Shown: positions 56,046 through 64,000 of the stretch, in pieces
Layout of the letters: each line of letters opens with the position of its first letter
Position numbering within the stretch: the stretch's first letter is position 1
NCBI GenBank assembly: GCA_041392835.1
Contig: JAWKLF010000009.1
Span: forward strand, 1-64,000
Direction of reading: 5' to 3'
Source of the DNA: OLB11 sp041392835
GTDB taxonomy: Bacteria > Bacteroidota > Bacteroidia > Chitinophagales > Chitinophagaceae
Length of the DNA: 64,000 bases
The notes under the pieces: generated by a model
What the model was told of the DNA's origin: nothing
What the model saw: only the letters and a program-made list of their open reading frames with translations
Databases searched by the model: none
Made by a program: the position numbers and the translations under genes

Positions 56046-57299
56046 TTATTTTTCGCTACGTTGGTCACTGCTTTTTGCATCATCTTTTGGTAAGATTAAT
56101 TTGCCTAAATCATCTACATCAAACAATAGTGAAAAACGTAACGTATTTGATAATGGGTTTCTGCTTACACCCGATCCTGAAGGAACTAAATAAGCAAAAT
56201 TTAATCCAAACATAGAATACTTTACACCTACACCCACTGTAAGAAATCTACGGTCACCTTTGTATTTGTTTTCGTAGAAATAACCAGCACGAGCAAAAAA
56301 TTGTTTTTGATACGAATATTCTGCTCCTATGCCTATCATTACTTCTTTAATTTCTTCGCCAAAGCCACCTGGGGCATCGCCAAATGAAGTAAAAATGCCA
56401 CTTAATACAGATTTATCTGTAGGATATTTTTGAATTACGTTACCATTGGTGTCGTTTTCAAAATAAGGAGATGGAACTAATAGTTTATTAAAGTCTAAAG
56501 CAACGCTAATACGGTTAAACTCATCAATATCATAATTATAAGCAAGACCTAATCCTAAATTAGTTGGAATAAAGTCTTTTCTGTCTGCTGAATATGATAT
56601 TTTTGTGCCAATATTAGTTACTGCCAAACCTGCATTAATAGTAGATCCTTGTCCAGTTTCTTCATTATATTCTAATTGTTTTGTATAAAACATTCCAAAA
56701 TCAACTCCAAATGAATTGCCTGGCTTAAACGTTGTTCCGCCTGTATTACCAGCACCATTAATAATATTAGAATGAATGTACTTGCCCGAAAGACCAACTG
56801 AAAACTGATCTGAAAGTTTTCGAGAATAACCTAAGTCAAGCGAAAATTCACGAGGCTTACCAGTACCAGCAGGCTGTGCATCTATTGTTGTATAGTTAAT
56901 GTCGCCCAAAGAGAAATAACGCATACTAAAACTTACTGCCTGATTTTTATTGTCTTTTTCACCAAATTTTGCATATCCACTTATATAAGCTAAGAATATG
57001 TCTGGAACTAAATCTTTTAGCCAAGGGGTGTATGTAATAGATAATCCAGCATCTTTATCGGCCATTGCTAATTTGGAAACATTCCAAAATTGAGCATTAG
57101 CATCTGGAGAAATGGCTATACCCACATCACCCATTGCTCCCGAACGAGCATCAGGGCTAATACGCATAAATGGCACAGCAGTAGTTATTGTATTATAATC
57201 TCTTCCGTCTAAAGTAATAGGCTGTGTTTGTGCCATAGAAGATAGACTAACAAAACATAGTGATATGCTTGTAAGCCATTTTAAGGTTCTTTTTGTCAT
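56046..57299 (-). CDS. porV: T9SS outer-membrane shuttle protein PorV
   Basis: PorV is a FadL-type barrel that carries cargo C-terminal domains from the T9SS translocon to the sortase. The 417-residue protein has a signal peptide (to about residue 23), the family start AVPFMRISPDARSGAMGDVG near residue 42, and repeated barrel strands (VSFSMRYFSLGDINY, FFARAGYFYENKYKG). It lies directly downstream of porU, 92 bases away, on the same strand. The end is followed by a strong terminator. Confidence 0.96.
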   Translation of the reverse strand: MTKRTLKWLTSISLCFVSLSSMAQTQPITLDGRDYNTITTAVPFMRISPDARSGAMGDVGIAISPDANAQFWNVSKLAMADKDAGLSITYTPWLKDLVPDIFLAYISGYAKFGEKDNKNQAVSFSMRYFSLGDINYTTIDAQPAGTGKPREFSLDLGYSRKLSDQFSVGLSGKYIHSNIINGAGNTGGTTFKPGNSFGVDFGMFYTKQLEYNEETGQGSTINAGLAVTNIGTKISYSADRKDFIPTNLGLGLAYNYDIDEFNRISVALDFNKLLVPSPYFENDTNGNVIQKYPTDKSVLSGIFTSFGDAPGGFGEEIKEVMIGIGAEYSYQKQFFARAGYFYENKYKGDRRFLTVGVGVKYSMFGLNFAYLVPSGSGVSRNPLSNTLRFSLLFDVDDLGKLILPKDDAKSSDQRSEK

Positions 57300-57391
57300 T
57301 AAAGTAAAAATTAGTTGAAGTAAATTTTAAAACTCAATAAGCTATTGATTAAATTTTCAAATGCGAAGATAATGCTTTTTTTATATAATTT

Positions 57392-60300
57392 TTATTGTAA
57401 TAAAACTAATTTTTGAAGCTGTGAATCAGAAAAACCTTGATTATTATTTACTGTAAGTTGATATAAATAGACACCTTTGCCCAATTTTTCACCAAATTCA
57501 TCTTTTCCATCCCAGCTTATATCATTTACTCGTGTGCCAGGCGTATTGACCATAGTGTGTATTGTTTTTACATTTTTACCTGTTATTGAAAATATGTTAA
57601 TGTGCACATCTAAATTTTGATTAGGCATATTATGTTCAAACATAAAATTAGTCTTTGTTGTAAAAGGATTAGGATAATTATATACATGAGCAATTTTAGC
57701 TTCGCTAGACTCCGTAACAACAAATCGTATAGTAACTTCAGACGAATTATTAAATACATCCCATGCTTTTATGGTAAAGCTATGTTCGCCCAATTCTAAA
57801 TTATTTACAGGAAACTGTATTGTTCCCGAACGATAATCATCTAATTCGGCTTCAAAAAAGTTATTTAGTATATATTGTTTTTGAGCATTATGATCTAAAA
57901 TAGCTGTAATATCATGACCTACAGAATTTCCTGTATAATTGATTCCATTATCATCCGACAATTTAATTAACAATATGCTGTTTTTTGTAACAATACCACC
58001 ATCTACAAATTTGTCATCATTCATATAGGCTTTTATGATGGGGCCAGCATTGTCGCTATTGGGATTGGAAGAGCTACCTCCAATATAAATACTTTTATCG
58101 TATCCATTACCGTCTTCGCTTTCATTGGCACCATAGTAGCTTATTTTACCTTTGGCTATTTCATAATTTATATCTTTTGGCATTACAAAGGTGTATGAAA
58201 ACTTACCGTTTTTAATAGAAGCTTTGCCTTTGTAAAGCGCATTGTTCTGTACAGAATAATATCGTACTGGATCTCCATCATTTTGCAATGTGGTTAATAA
58301 TTTGGGTTTGTCAAAAACGGTTGGATAAACTATGCCATCAAAGTTGTCTAAAATATTACCAGTTTGGTCTTCGATATGACCACTGATAGTATATTTTTCT
58401 AAAGCTTTAAGTGTATCTGTATAGCTTAGAATAGAGCGGCCATTTATACTATCAGTTTTCAATACATGTTTTGGAAAAGCTAAAGGCAAACTGGGGTCTC
58501 CAAGTAAAGCAAATTTTCTAAAGTTGGAAGCTGTAAATAAATCTACGGAACTTACATAACGAAGGTTTTTAGAATCTCTATAAGCATCGCCTAAGGTTGG
58601 ATACTCGCCATTTTCGAGTCTAAATCCTTTGCGCATATAATTATAGTTCATGATTCTATTTTGATCGGCATATACCAGTTGTGTGGTTGTCATCAGTGCT
58701 ATAGCACCACCATCGGGTTTGTTTATCAATATTTCGCCAGCCGATACTATACCTGGATTGTCAAAGGGAGCAAAATCGCAAGTGGCTGTTATGAATAAGG
58801 GAAGTTTATTTTTATTAGTCAATGTTGCAATATCATCGAAAGAAAATATACGCTCTTCGCACCAACCCAAGGGGCCACCATGCCCGTTATAGTTCATTAA
58901 GAAGGTACCATTATACATTTGAGCTGTAACAGCCTGATTTGCATCGGGAGTTCTGGGGCCTGCTGGTGTTGATTGTTGCACAAAACCATCTACATATATT
59001 TTATAATTATTATAAACAGGCATAGAGTCTGCTACAAATTTTGCCATGTATTCTGCATCATCTAAATGTGCGGCTATATCGCCATCATCGGCATTAAAGG
59101 TTAAATTATTTTTCCAAGGGCCAAATGAAGCAGGACTATCATAAGATATAATTTTATCTACAATATTTCTTGCATCGTTTAGCGTACTTACTGGGAATCT
59201 GCCTATACCTATATCCAACGTATTAATTTGAGAATTGGAATAGTTATTAATATCTTCATGATCATCTAAAAAACCAAAGAAATCATCGGTACAATATCCC
59301 AACGTTTTATCTACGCTTTCAATAGTTTCGTAGGTTGGTACCAAATTAGTATTGTTCGAAATTCTATTTTTATAATCATAAGATGCATCACCCAAAAACA
59401 GTACGGAACGTGGTATTTTTTCTATACTATTTCTATCATAATACATTTTTAAAAAATCGCGAATAGCTGAAACATCTTGAGCTCCTGACGAAAATTCATT
59501 ATATATTTCTTCTGGTGTAAGGATTAAAAATTGATAACCTCGTTTTGTGCTATGATGCTGAGCCAGCCGAGTAGCTTCGCTCATAAGTGCAGGTACAGTA
59601 ATTATTATATGATCGGCCTGAACCAGCGCATGCAAATCTTGATTTGCAATTTTAGAAACATAGGTTGGTGTTTTAGTTATACTCCCATCAAAGGCCAAAA
59701 ACTCATGTAAAGAATAAGCTTCTTGTACAAAAGTTATAGATGAGCCGTTTAGCGTATAAGGAATTTGTGCAGGTTCTTGTGGATTGCTAATATCCCAAAT
59801 TTTAGTTTGTGCATTGGCATTGTTTAGTTCATACTTGGCTATATTGCTGGGGCCTACACTATTCCAATGCCTAAAAGCTAAGTAGCCATTTACGTTGAGA
59901 GCACCTTCATAATTAATATCGATATAATCTAAAAATCCAATAGCAGATGCGCTACCTTTTGTATAAGATATTTGTAAATCTAATTGTTCGGAGCTCACAT
60001 TAGCAGATGTTGACAATGAACTTAAATTGATAACAGGGTCGCTAAAATTATTACCATTTATTTGAGGAATAGAAATCGTGTGAACAGGAGTTGCGTTGGC
60101 ATATACATTGAATATACTATTGCCAGCAAAATGGATAGAGCCAACTCGTGTGCTTATTTTAACTGGGTTTTGAGTAATTAAGTTTTTTAAAGAAAACATA
60201 AAATTTCTTGTCAATTGTCTACCTGGTTGATCACTAAATTCTTCTCCATACCAATTTTTTCCAAACTTAGAAGGGTTTGAAGAGTCCTTTTCGTGATATA

Positions 60301-61216
60301 CCAAACCTTGAAAAGTATTAATAGTCAGATTAGAGGTGCTTGGAGTGGCAATAGTGGCTACACGCTTACCATTGCCTTTGTCAAAGTTTAAAAAATAGTA
60401 TGCTGCATCGCTGTACAAATTTGATTGATGATAAAAGGTTTTATTGATAGAATCTTTGACTATGGCATGTGGGCCTTGAGCATAAAAAAGGATATAATCG
60501 CCACTATCAAAACTTCCATCGTTTCCATCTATTACTTGAATAGCATTTTCATATAAATCATCATATCGAGCTATTGCATTACTTTCATTAAGCATAGTAC
60601 CTCCATTACCATATACTCTGATATGAGATGGATTGATAGAAGAAGGATCTATACCGAAATTATTTTTAATAAAGTCAAAACTAATTTTATACAATCCGCT
60701 TTCGCTTACAGCTATTTTATAGAATTGTCCGCTTGCCAAAACCGAATGATCAGCATATACTCTTGAGCCAGTTGTTTTTTGAGCATTTTGATTATTTTCA
60801 ACGACATCCAAATCATATGAAACCACTTTATATATCTTTCCGTTGGACTGAAAATATTGAGGTATCAGTGTTACAGCAAAGGCTTGTTTATTCTCCATAC
60901 TCAATACAATATGTGGCTCCAAATTTTTAGGAAACGAAATATTTTCATTTGTAGCACCTATCATTTCTTTGCTTACTACATTTTTTAAGGTGATAGCAGG
61001 TTTTTCAAAATGATTGATTTTTATTTTATCTATTTTATACAATTGATTGGTATCAATACGCTCTATAGCTTGTTGAGGCATTAAAGCTTGCATCTTAGTT
61101 TGGTTTATCAATTGTTTTTCAATTTCTTTTTGAGCACTAAGAACTGATGTAAATAGTACAAAAAATAAAAAAGCACAATAAGAAAAAATTCTTGGCATAG
61201 AAAGTGTTATTGACAT
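57392..61216 (-). CDS. porU: T9SS sortase PorU (gingipain-like C25)
   Basis: PorU cleaves cargo C-terminal domains and links the proteins to surface polysaccharide. The protein has about 1274 residues and a signal peptide (near residue 25). The C25 domain has the His in NYNGHGGPLGW near residue 778 and Cys in ITATCDFAPFDN near residue 811. The C-terminal ~90 residues are a FlgD/Ig-like domain (NYPNPFTTKTNF, WDGKDEFGEKLGKGVYLYQL). The start at ATG 61216 is 3 bases from a promoter box; ATG 61198 (MPRIF) is an alternative. Confidence 0.96.
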   Translation of the reverse strand: MSITLSMPRIFSYCAFLFFVLFTSVLSAQKEIEKQLINQTKMQALMPQQAIERIDTNQLYKIDKIKINHFEKPAITLKNVVSKEMIGATNENISFPKNLEPHIVLSMENKQAFAVTLIPQYFQSNGKIYKVVSYDLDVVENNQNAQKTTGSRVYADHSVLASGQFYKIAVSESGLYKISFDFIKNNFGIDPSSINPSHIRVYGNGGTMLNESNAIARYDDLYENAIQVIDGNDGSFDSGDYILFYAQGPHAIVKDSINKTFYHQSNLYSDAAYYFLNFDKGNGKRVATIATPSTSNLTINTFQGLVYHEKDSSNPSKFGKNWYGEEFSDQPGRQLTRNFMFSLKNLITQNPVKISTRVGSIHFAGNSIFNVYANATPVHTISIPQINGNNFSDPVINLSSLSTSANVSSEQLDLQISYTKGSASAIGFLDYIDINYEGALNVNGYLAFRHWNSVGPSNIAKYELNNANAQTKIWDISNPQEPAQIPYTLNGSSITFVQEAYSLHEFLAFDGSITKTPTYVSKIANQDLHALVQADHIIITVPALMSEATRLAQHHSTKRGYQFLILTPEEIYNEFSSGAQDVSAIRDFLKMYYDRNSIEKIPRSVLFLGDASYDYKNRISNNTNLVPTYETIESVDKTLGYCTDDFFGFLDDHEDINNYSNSQINTLDIGIGRFPVSTLNDARNIVDKIISYDSPASFGPWKNNLTFNADDGDIAAHLDDAEYMAKFVADSMPVYNNYKIYVDGFVQQSTPAGPRTPDANQAVTAQMYNGTFLMNYNGHGGPLGWCEERIFSFDDIATLTNKNKLPLFITATCDFAPFDNPGIVSAGEILINKPDGGAIALMTTTQLVYADQNRIMNYNYMRKGFRLENGEYPTLGDAYRDSKNLRYVSSVDLFTASNFRKFALLGDPSLPLAFPKHVLKTDSINGRSILSYTDTLKALEKYTISGHIEDQTGNILDNFDGIVYPTVFDKPKLLTTLQNDGDPVRYYSVQNNALYKGKASIKNGKFSYTFVMPKDINYEIAKGKISYYGANESEDGNGYDKSIYIGGSSSNPNSDNAGPIIKAYMNDDKFVDGGIVTKNSILLIKLSDDNGINYTGNSVGHDITAILDHNAQKQYILNNFFEAELDDYRSGTIQFPVNNLELGEHSFTIKAWDVFNNSSEVTIRFVVTESSEAKIAHVYNYPNPFTTKTNFMFEHNMPNQNLDVHINIFSITGKNVKTIHTMVNTPGTRVNDISWDGKDEFGEKLGKGVYLYQLTVNNNQGFSDSQLQKLVLLQ

Positions 61217-61219
61217 ATC

Positions 61220-61227
61220 CAAAGTTA
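61220..61227 (-). promoter_or_regulatory. -7 box abutting porU start
   Basis: The minus strand reads TAACTTTG, 3 bases before ATG 61216. Either the mRNA is leaderless, or the true start is ATG 61198 with a short leader. Confidence 0.5.
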
Positions 61228-61506
61228 CTAAATTTCAATCATAAACGTTTATAGTCCTTTTTTAGTATTGAATTGCCATTATTATTACTTAAAAGTAACC
61301 AGCTGCTTTAGTTAGTATAAAGAAATTCCTTTTTTATACATATTGGAAAACTCCTTATAGAATACAAATTACTTTTGTAATGGTTTTTATGCTATTTCGA
61401 GGGCAAAATGTAGTTCATATTTAAACTTTCGAGAGATAGAGGATGCGTCTTGCATAACTTTGATATAGCGTATGTATCTTTATTATTAATTTCCCCAAAA
61501 GTCTAA
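61228..61506. other. Intergenic region between porU and the small-protein module
   Basis: About 280 bases here hold no gene on either strand. The sequence is AT-rich, with no convincing repeat or hairpin. Confidence 0.5.
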
Positions 61507-61537
61507 TTTGGGATTTTAAAATTATGTATTAGATTTG
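61507..61537 (+). promoter_or_regulatory. Complete Bacteroidota promoter of the small-protein module
   Basis: TTTG (61507-61510) at -33 and TAGATTTG (61530-61537) at -7 are separated by 19 bases, matching the consensus TTTG-N19-TAnnTTTG exactly. The ATG of the first small gene is 17 bases further on. This is the best-formed promoter seen in the window. Confidence 0.75.
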
Positions 61538-61554
61538 AACTGAAATTTAAAAAA

Positions 61555-61848
61555 ATGCCAATTAAACCAGATTTAAAAAACCTAAAAGCAGGAAAAAAAG
61601 AATTAATTTCTTTGCAAAAAAAAGCTAACAAAGAATTGGGCCAGGCAATTAAAAAAATGTCTAAAGCAATTCTGGAAATACAAGATGCTTTAAACAAAGA
61701 GACGGATAAGACTAAACAAAAAAAATTAAAGGAAAGATTAAAAGAAGTACAAAAACAGGATAAAGAATTAAAAAAAACAACAACTAAAATCGACAAATTT
61801 TTTAGTCAAAATATTAGTATGTTAAATAATCAAATCTTAAAATTTTAA
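61555..61848 (+). CDS. Small lysine-rich coiled-coil protein, unknown
   Basis: This 97-residue protein is almost entirely helical, with heptad-like repeats rich in Lys, Leu and Glu (for example KKANKELGQAIKKMSKAI and LKERLKEVQKQDKELKK). There is no signal peptide or membrane helix. The sequence ends with FFSQNISMLNNQILKF. I do not recognise a family. A perfect promoter lies upstream, and a second small gene starts 6 bases after its stop, suggesting a two-gene operon. Low-complexity composition makes false homology likely in searches. Confidence 0.6.
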   Translation: MPIKPDLKNLKAGKKELISLQKKANKELGQAIKKMSKAILEIQDALNKETDKTKQKKLKERLKEVQKQDKELKKTTTKIDKFFSQNISMLNNQILKF

Positions 61849-61854
61849 ATAATC

Positions 61855-62079
61855 ATGGGAGGAGGTACCACTACAGATACTACTGGAACAAATACGAAAG
61901 CCAGTCAACTTGCCAAAGATTTGGCTACATCATTAATAGCAGTAGGAGGCGGAATTGCAACACTTGCAGCTGTTCCAGAGCCAGGTTCGCCTGTTTTATT
62001 TGGAGTGGCTGTTGGCGTTACTATTGGAGCTGGTGCGGCTTACGGAGCAGTGGCTGTGCTGGATGCGTTGGGATATTAA
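61855..62079 (+). CDS. Small glycine-rich hydrophobic protein, unknown
   Basis: This 74-residue protein starts MGGGTTTDTTGTNTKASQ, then has two Gly/Ala-rich hydrophobic stretches, LATSLIAVGGGIATLAAV and LFGVAVGVTIGAGAAYGAVA, joined by VPEPGSP. This looks like a helical hairpin with GxxxG-like packing, as seen in small pore-forming, bacteriocin-like or holin-like peptides; the PEP is also reminiscent of PEP-CTERM signals but lacks the basic tail. No family is recognised. It follows the coiled-coil gene by 6 bases. Its first codons contain an SD-like GGAGGAGG. Confidence 0.6.
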   Translation: MGGGTTTDTTGTNTKASQLAKDLATSLIAVGGGIATLAAVPEPGSPVLFGVAVGVTIGAGAAYGAVAVLDALGY

Positions 62080-62163
62080 ATTTATAGCTACTTATTTTTG
62101 CTATTTTTTTACAATTTTCATTTCTTAATTCACAAATTTTCCCATTTTCTCACAAAAAAGCAC

Positions 62164-62198
62164 AAAAAAAAAGTCTGATATAATTCAGACTTTTTTTT
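62164..62198 (-). terminator. Terminator after tRNA-Val
   Basis: A long hairpin (AAAAAAAAAGTCTGA, loop TATAAT, TCAGACTTTTTTTT) follows immediately downstream of the minus-strand tRNA-Val. It can also stop transcription of the plus-strand small-protein module. Confidence 0.85.
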
Positions 62199-62199
62199 G

Positions 62200-62274
62200 T
62201 GGGAGTGCACGGATTCGAACCGCGGACCCTCTGCTTGTAAGGCAGATGCTCTAAACCAACTGAGCTACACTCCC
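62200..62274 (-). tRNA. tRNA-Val (anticodon TAC)
   Basis: The reverse complement folds as a cloverleaf: acceptor GGGAGTG/CACTCCC with discriminator A, D-arm GCTC...GAGC, anticodon stem TCTGC/GCAGA around CTTACAA (TAC), and T-loop GGTTCGAATCC. No CCA is encoded. Reading GUA codons, this is tRNA-Val. Confidence 0.92.
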
Positions 62275-62287
62275 TATTTTCAAATAT

Positions 62288-62356
62288 TCGCTCCAACCGT
62301 TTGGACTCTCCCGGCTTTTAAGTCGGGATGCTCTAAACTAACTGAGCTATACTCCT
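62288..62356 (-). pseudogene. tRNA-like relic beside tRNA-Val
   Basis: The reverse strand begins AGGAGTATAGCTCAG and keeps a full D-arm nearly identical to tRNA-Val next to it (TAGCTCAGTTAGTTTAGAGC). It then forms a perfect 5-bp stem TCCCG/CGGGA with a 10-base loop (normally 7) and a 5-bp TCCAA/TTGGA stem with a 4-base loop instead of a T-loop. The 3' acceptor strand does not pair. It is most likely a degenerate tRNA copy. Confidence 0.6.
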
Positions 62357-62535
62357 TATTTGAGTTAAGCAATAAAGCTTTTGTTTCAAATGGAGTGCAA
62401 ATATAGCAGAACATCATAAACTAACAAATATTATTTTTAATATTTTTATTTTTTTTAAATAGTTGTGTAAAGTAGCCTTCTTTTAAACTAAAAAACAATT
62501 TGTATTGCCTATACCATAAATATTTGAACACATAC

Positions 62536-62543
62536 TATATTTG
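62536..62543 (+). promoter_or_regulatory. -7 box abutting the aminotransferase start
   Basis: TATATTTG ends 4 bases before the ATG at 62548, predicting a leaderless mRNA. Confidence 0.5.
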
Positions 62544-62547
62544 AAAA

Positions 62548-63726
62548 ATGAATTTAGCAAAACGCTTAGATTGTATTGACGAGCCACAAACTATTCGAAT
62601 GGCAAAACTAAGCCGAGAATTAAAAGCACAAGGAAAAGACATTATTGACTTAAGCCTTGGTGAGCCAGACTTTCAAACACCCAAACATCTCATTCAAGCT
62701 GCTATACAAGCTATGCAAGATGGATATACTAAATACCCACCTGTTGCTGGATATGCTGACTTAAGAAAAGCTATTGCAGATAAATTTCTAAATGAAAATA
62801 GCCTTCAGTATACACCTGAACAGGTCATGGTTTGTACAGGTGCTAAACAATGTATAGCCAATGTAGTTTTGAGCTTGATAAATGAAGGAGATGAAGTAAT
62901 TATACCATCGCCATATTGGGTTACTTATTCAGACTTAGTCAAACTAGCTGGTGGATGTGTAGTGCAGTTAATGGGCTCATATCAACACGATTTTAAAATT
63001 ACAGCGGAGCAATTAGAAAAAGCTATCAATACCAAAACCAAACTGTTTATTTTTTCATCACCTAATAATCCTACAGGCTCTATTTATTCCAAGGAAGAGC
63101 TCGAAAGTTTGGCTGCTGTATTTGAAAGACATCCTTCTGTCTTTATTATTTCTGATGAAATTTATGAACACATTAATTTTATAGGCCAGCATGAAAGTAT
63201 AGCTCAATTTGAATCCTTAAAAGAGCGAGTAATCGTGATAAATGGTCTATCAAAAGCTTTTGCTATGACAGGCTGGAGATTAGGTTATTTAGCTGGCCCA
63301 AAAAACATAGTTCAAGCCTGCGAAAAAATACAAGCACAATTTACATCTGGTCCCAATTCAATAGCACAGAGAACAGCTTTAGCAGCTTTACAAGGCGACA
63401 TGAGCCCAACCCATGATATGAAAATAAAATTTAAGGAACGAAGAGACTTTCTTGTTCAGGCATTACAGGAAATTCCAGGTCTAAAATTAAAATCACCTCC
63501 TGGAGCTTTTTATGTTTTTCCAGACATTAGTTATTATTTGCACAAAGGCGCTATACAAAATGCAGAAGATCTATGTATGCACTTACTACATGTAGCCAAA
63601 GTAAGCTGCGTAACAGGCGAAGCCTTTGGCGATCCACATTGCATACGTATTTCCTATGCTACCTCTATGGAAAATTTAGTGGAAGCAGTAAACAGAATAA
63701 AAAAAGCTTTAGCAGAATTAAGATAA
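62548..63726 (+). CDS. Class I/II PLP-dependent aminotransferase (aspartate aminotransferase-like)
   Basis: This 392-residue cytoplasmic enzyme transfers amino groups, most likely with aspartate or a similar donor. It has the family's DLSLGEPDFQTPKHL near residue 34, KYPPVAGYADLRKAI near residue 71, SSPNNPTGSIY near residue 171, DEIYEH near residue 205, and the PLP lysine in GLSKAFAMTGWRLGY near residue 236. Substrate specificity is uncertain within this group (AspC, aromatic or prephenate types). Confidence 0.92.
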   Translation: MNLAKRLDCIDEPQTIRMAKLSRELKAQGKDIIDLSLGEPDFQTPKHLIQAAIQAMQDGYTKYPPVAGYADLRKAIADKFLNENSLQYTPEQVMVCTGAKQCIANVVLSLINEGDEVIIPSPYWVTYSDLVKLAGGCVVQLMGSYQHDFKITAEQLEKAINTKTKLFIFSSPNNPTGSIYSKEELESLAAVFERHPSVFIISDEIYEHINFIGQHESIAQFESLKERVIVINGLSKAFAMTGWRLGYLAGPKNIVQACEKIQAQFTSGPNSIAQRTALAALQGDMSPTHDMKIKFKERRDFLVQALQEIPGLKLKSPPGAFYVFPDISYYLHKGAIQNAEDLCMHLLHVAKVSCVTGEAFGDPHCIRISYATSMENLVEAVNRIKKALAELR

Positions 63727-63784
63727 TAATCTTTTTTTGCCATATAAAGTCTGATTCTAATTTTAGAAGCAACGTTTAATGTAT

Positions 63785-63792
63785 TACTTTTG
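63785..63792 (+). promoter_or_regulatory. -7 box for the last gene
   Basis: TACTTTTG matches TAnnTTTG, 18 bases before the ATG at 63811. Confidence 0.5.
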
Positions 63793-63810
63793 ATTCCTTA
63801 AAAATAGCTT

Positions 63811-64000
63811 ATGGAGCAAAAACAAAAAATTCAATTAAGTCCTAAGATTGGAATATTTACAGGAGCCTTATTATTAGGTTTGGGATTATTTATTATTTTT
63901 CAAAAAAACACAAACAACAAAGGACTTGCCTATTTTATGGTTGTTTATGGAGCATTTAGATTAGGCCTTTCATTATATACATTGTATAAAAATAAGAATA
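63811..64000 (+). CDS. Small two-helix membrane protein, cut by the window edge
   Basis: The frame is open from ATG 63811 to the right edge (63 codons). Two hydrophobic segments are visible: IGIFTGALLLGLGLFIIF and LAYFMVVYGAFRLGLSLYTL, followed by a basic KNKN end. Such proteins are common in Bacteroidota and have no known function. A promoter box sits upstream. Confidence 0.7.
   Translation, partial: MEQKQKIQLSPKIGIFTGALLLGLGLFIIFQKNTNNKGLAYFMVVYGAFRLGLSLYTLYKNKN

Noticed and set aside
61855..62079. PEP-CTERM sorting signal in the Gly-rich small protein
   Set aside because: VPEPGSP precedes a hydrophobic helix, but the required C-terminal basic cluster and a signal peptide are missing, and no exosortase is in the window.
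62197..62406. Plus-strand ORF of 69 codons over tRNA-Val
   Set aside because: It overlaps the tRNA and its relic entirely, and the translated text resembles tRNA antisense artefacts.
1..64000. CRISPR arrays, rRNA operons, insertion sequences or riboswitches
   Set aside because: No regularly spaced direct repeats, rRNA sequence, IS transposase genes or recognisable riboswitch cores were found by reading. Only short repeats and one relic integration site are present.

Overview
This AT-rich window (about one third G+C by eye) comes from a member of the Bacteroidota. The evidence is the type IX secretion pair PorU/PorV, two large secreted proteins with C-terminal 'PNPS/YPNPS' type A sorting domains, the Bacteroidota TamB/TamL envelope pair, an S46 dipeptidyl peptidase, lineage-typical unknown families (DUF3822, DUF4294, DUF6263, DUF6438), and many TAnnTTTG promoter -7 boxes. 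The gene mix suggests a free-living or environmental Chitinophagales/Saprospirales-like species, but the exact order cannot be fixed from sequence alone.

Layout. 1-1.2 kb: a tyrosine recombinase on the minus strand that runs off the left edge, followed by paired inverted repeats. 1.2-6.1 kb: housekeeping genes (yajQ, purC, icd on minus; a TPR protein, ribH and a LutA-like Fe-S protein on plus). 6.5-14.5 kb: a 1290-residue T9SS cargo protein convergent with an M1 peptidase fused to an outer-membrane barrel and a DUF6438/TonB protein. 14.7-25.8 kb: envelope biogenesis (tamB, tamL) enclosing a small membrane protein, a BtuF-like binding protein and a GT-C type glycosyltransferase, then an RNA methyltransferase. 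25.9-32.2 kb: prfC, a serine hydrolase, two disrupted genes (GT32 glycosyltransferase and a small membrane protein), a flavin amine oxidase and an archaemetzincin-like lipoprotein. 32.3-34.5 kb: a complex I fragment, nuoHIJ only. 34.5-40.5 kb: DUF4294, a hydrolase, a T9SS cytochrome c/monooxygenase-like protein, a DinB/YfiT protein, queG and mscS. 40.5-43.8 kb: a four-gene CDP-6-deoxysugar operon. 44-53 kb: amino acid permease, SlyD-like isomerase, DUF6263, coaD-rsmD-DUF3822, ychF, tdk and an S46 peptidase. 53-53.5 kb: tRNA-Asp followed by phased repeats and an integrase N-terminal fragment, a probable relic integration site. 53.6-61.2 kb: DUF4287/DUF5655 protein, MFS exporter, a frameshifted ispF, porV and porU. 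61.5-64 kb: two small unknown proteins behind a near-perfect promoter, tRNA-Val, a tRNA-like relic, an aminotransferase and the start of a small membrane protein.

Genes that probably work together: PorU and PorV sort and attach the T9SS cargoes found at 6.6 and 36 kb; TamB and TamL form one envelope translocation module; RfbF, RfbG, an epimerase and a reductase form one sugar-nucleotide pathway; ribH is translationally close to a TPR protein. Several genes have a TAnnTTTG box only 3-6 bases before the start codon, which predicts leaderless or nearly leaderless mRNAs. Three loci (GT32, the small membrane gene after it, and ispF) carry frameshifts or a stop. The ispF case is important because the gene is normally essential, so it is either an assembly error or a true recent lesion.

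The best candidate for something undescribed is the two-gene small-protein module at 61.55-62.08 kb. The tRNA-Asp relic and the tRNA-like element beside tRNA-Val come next.
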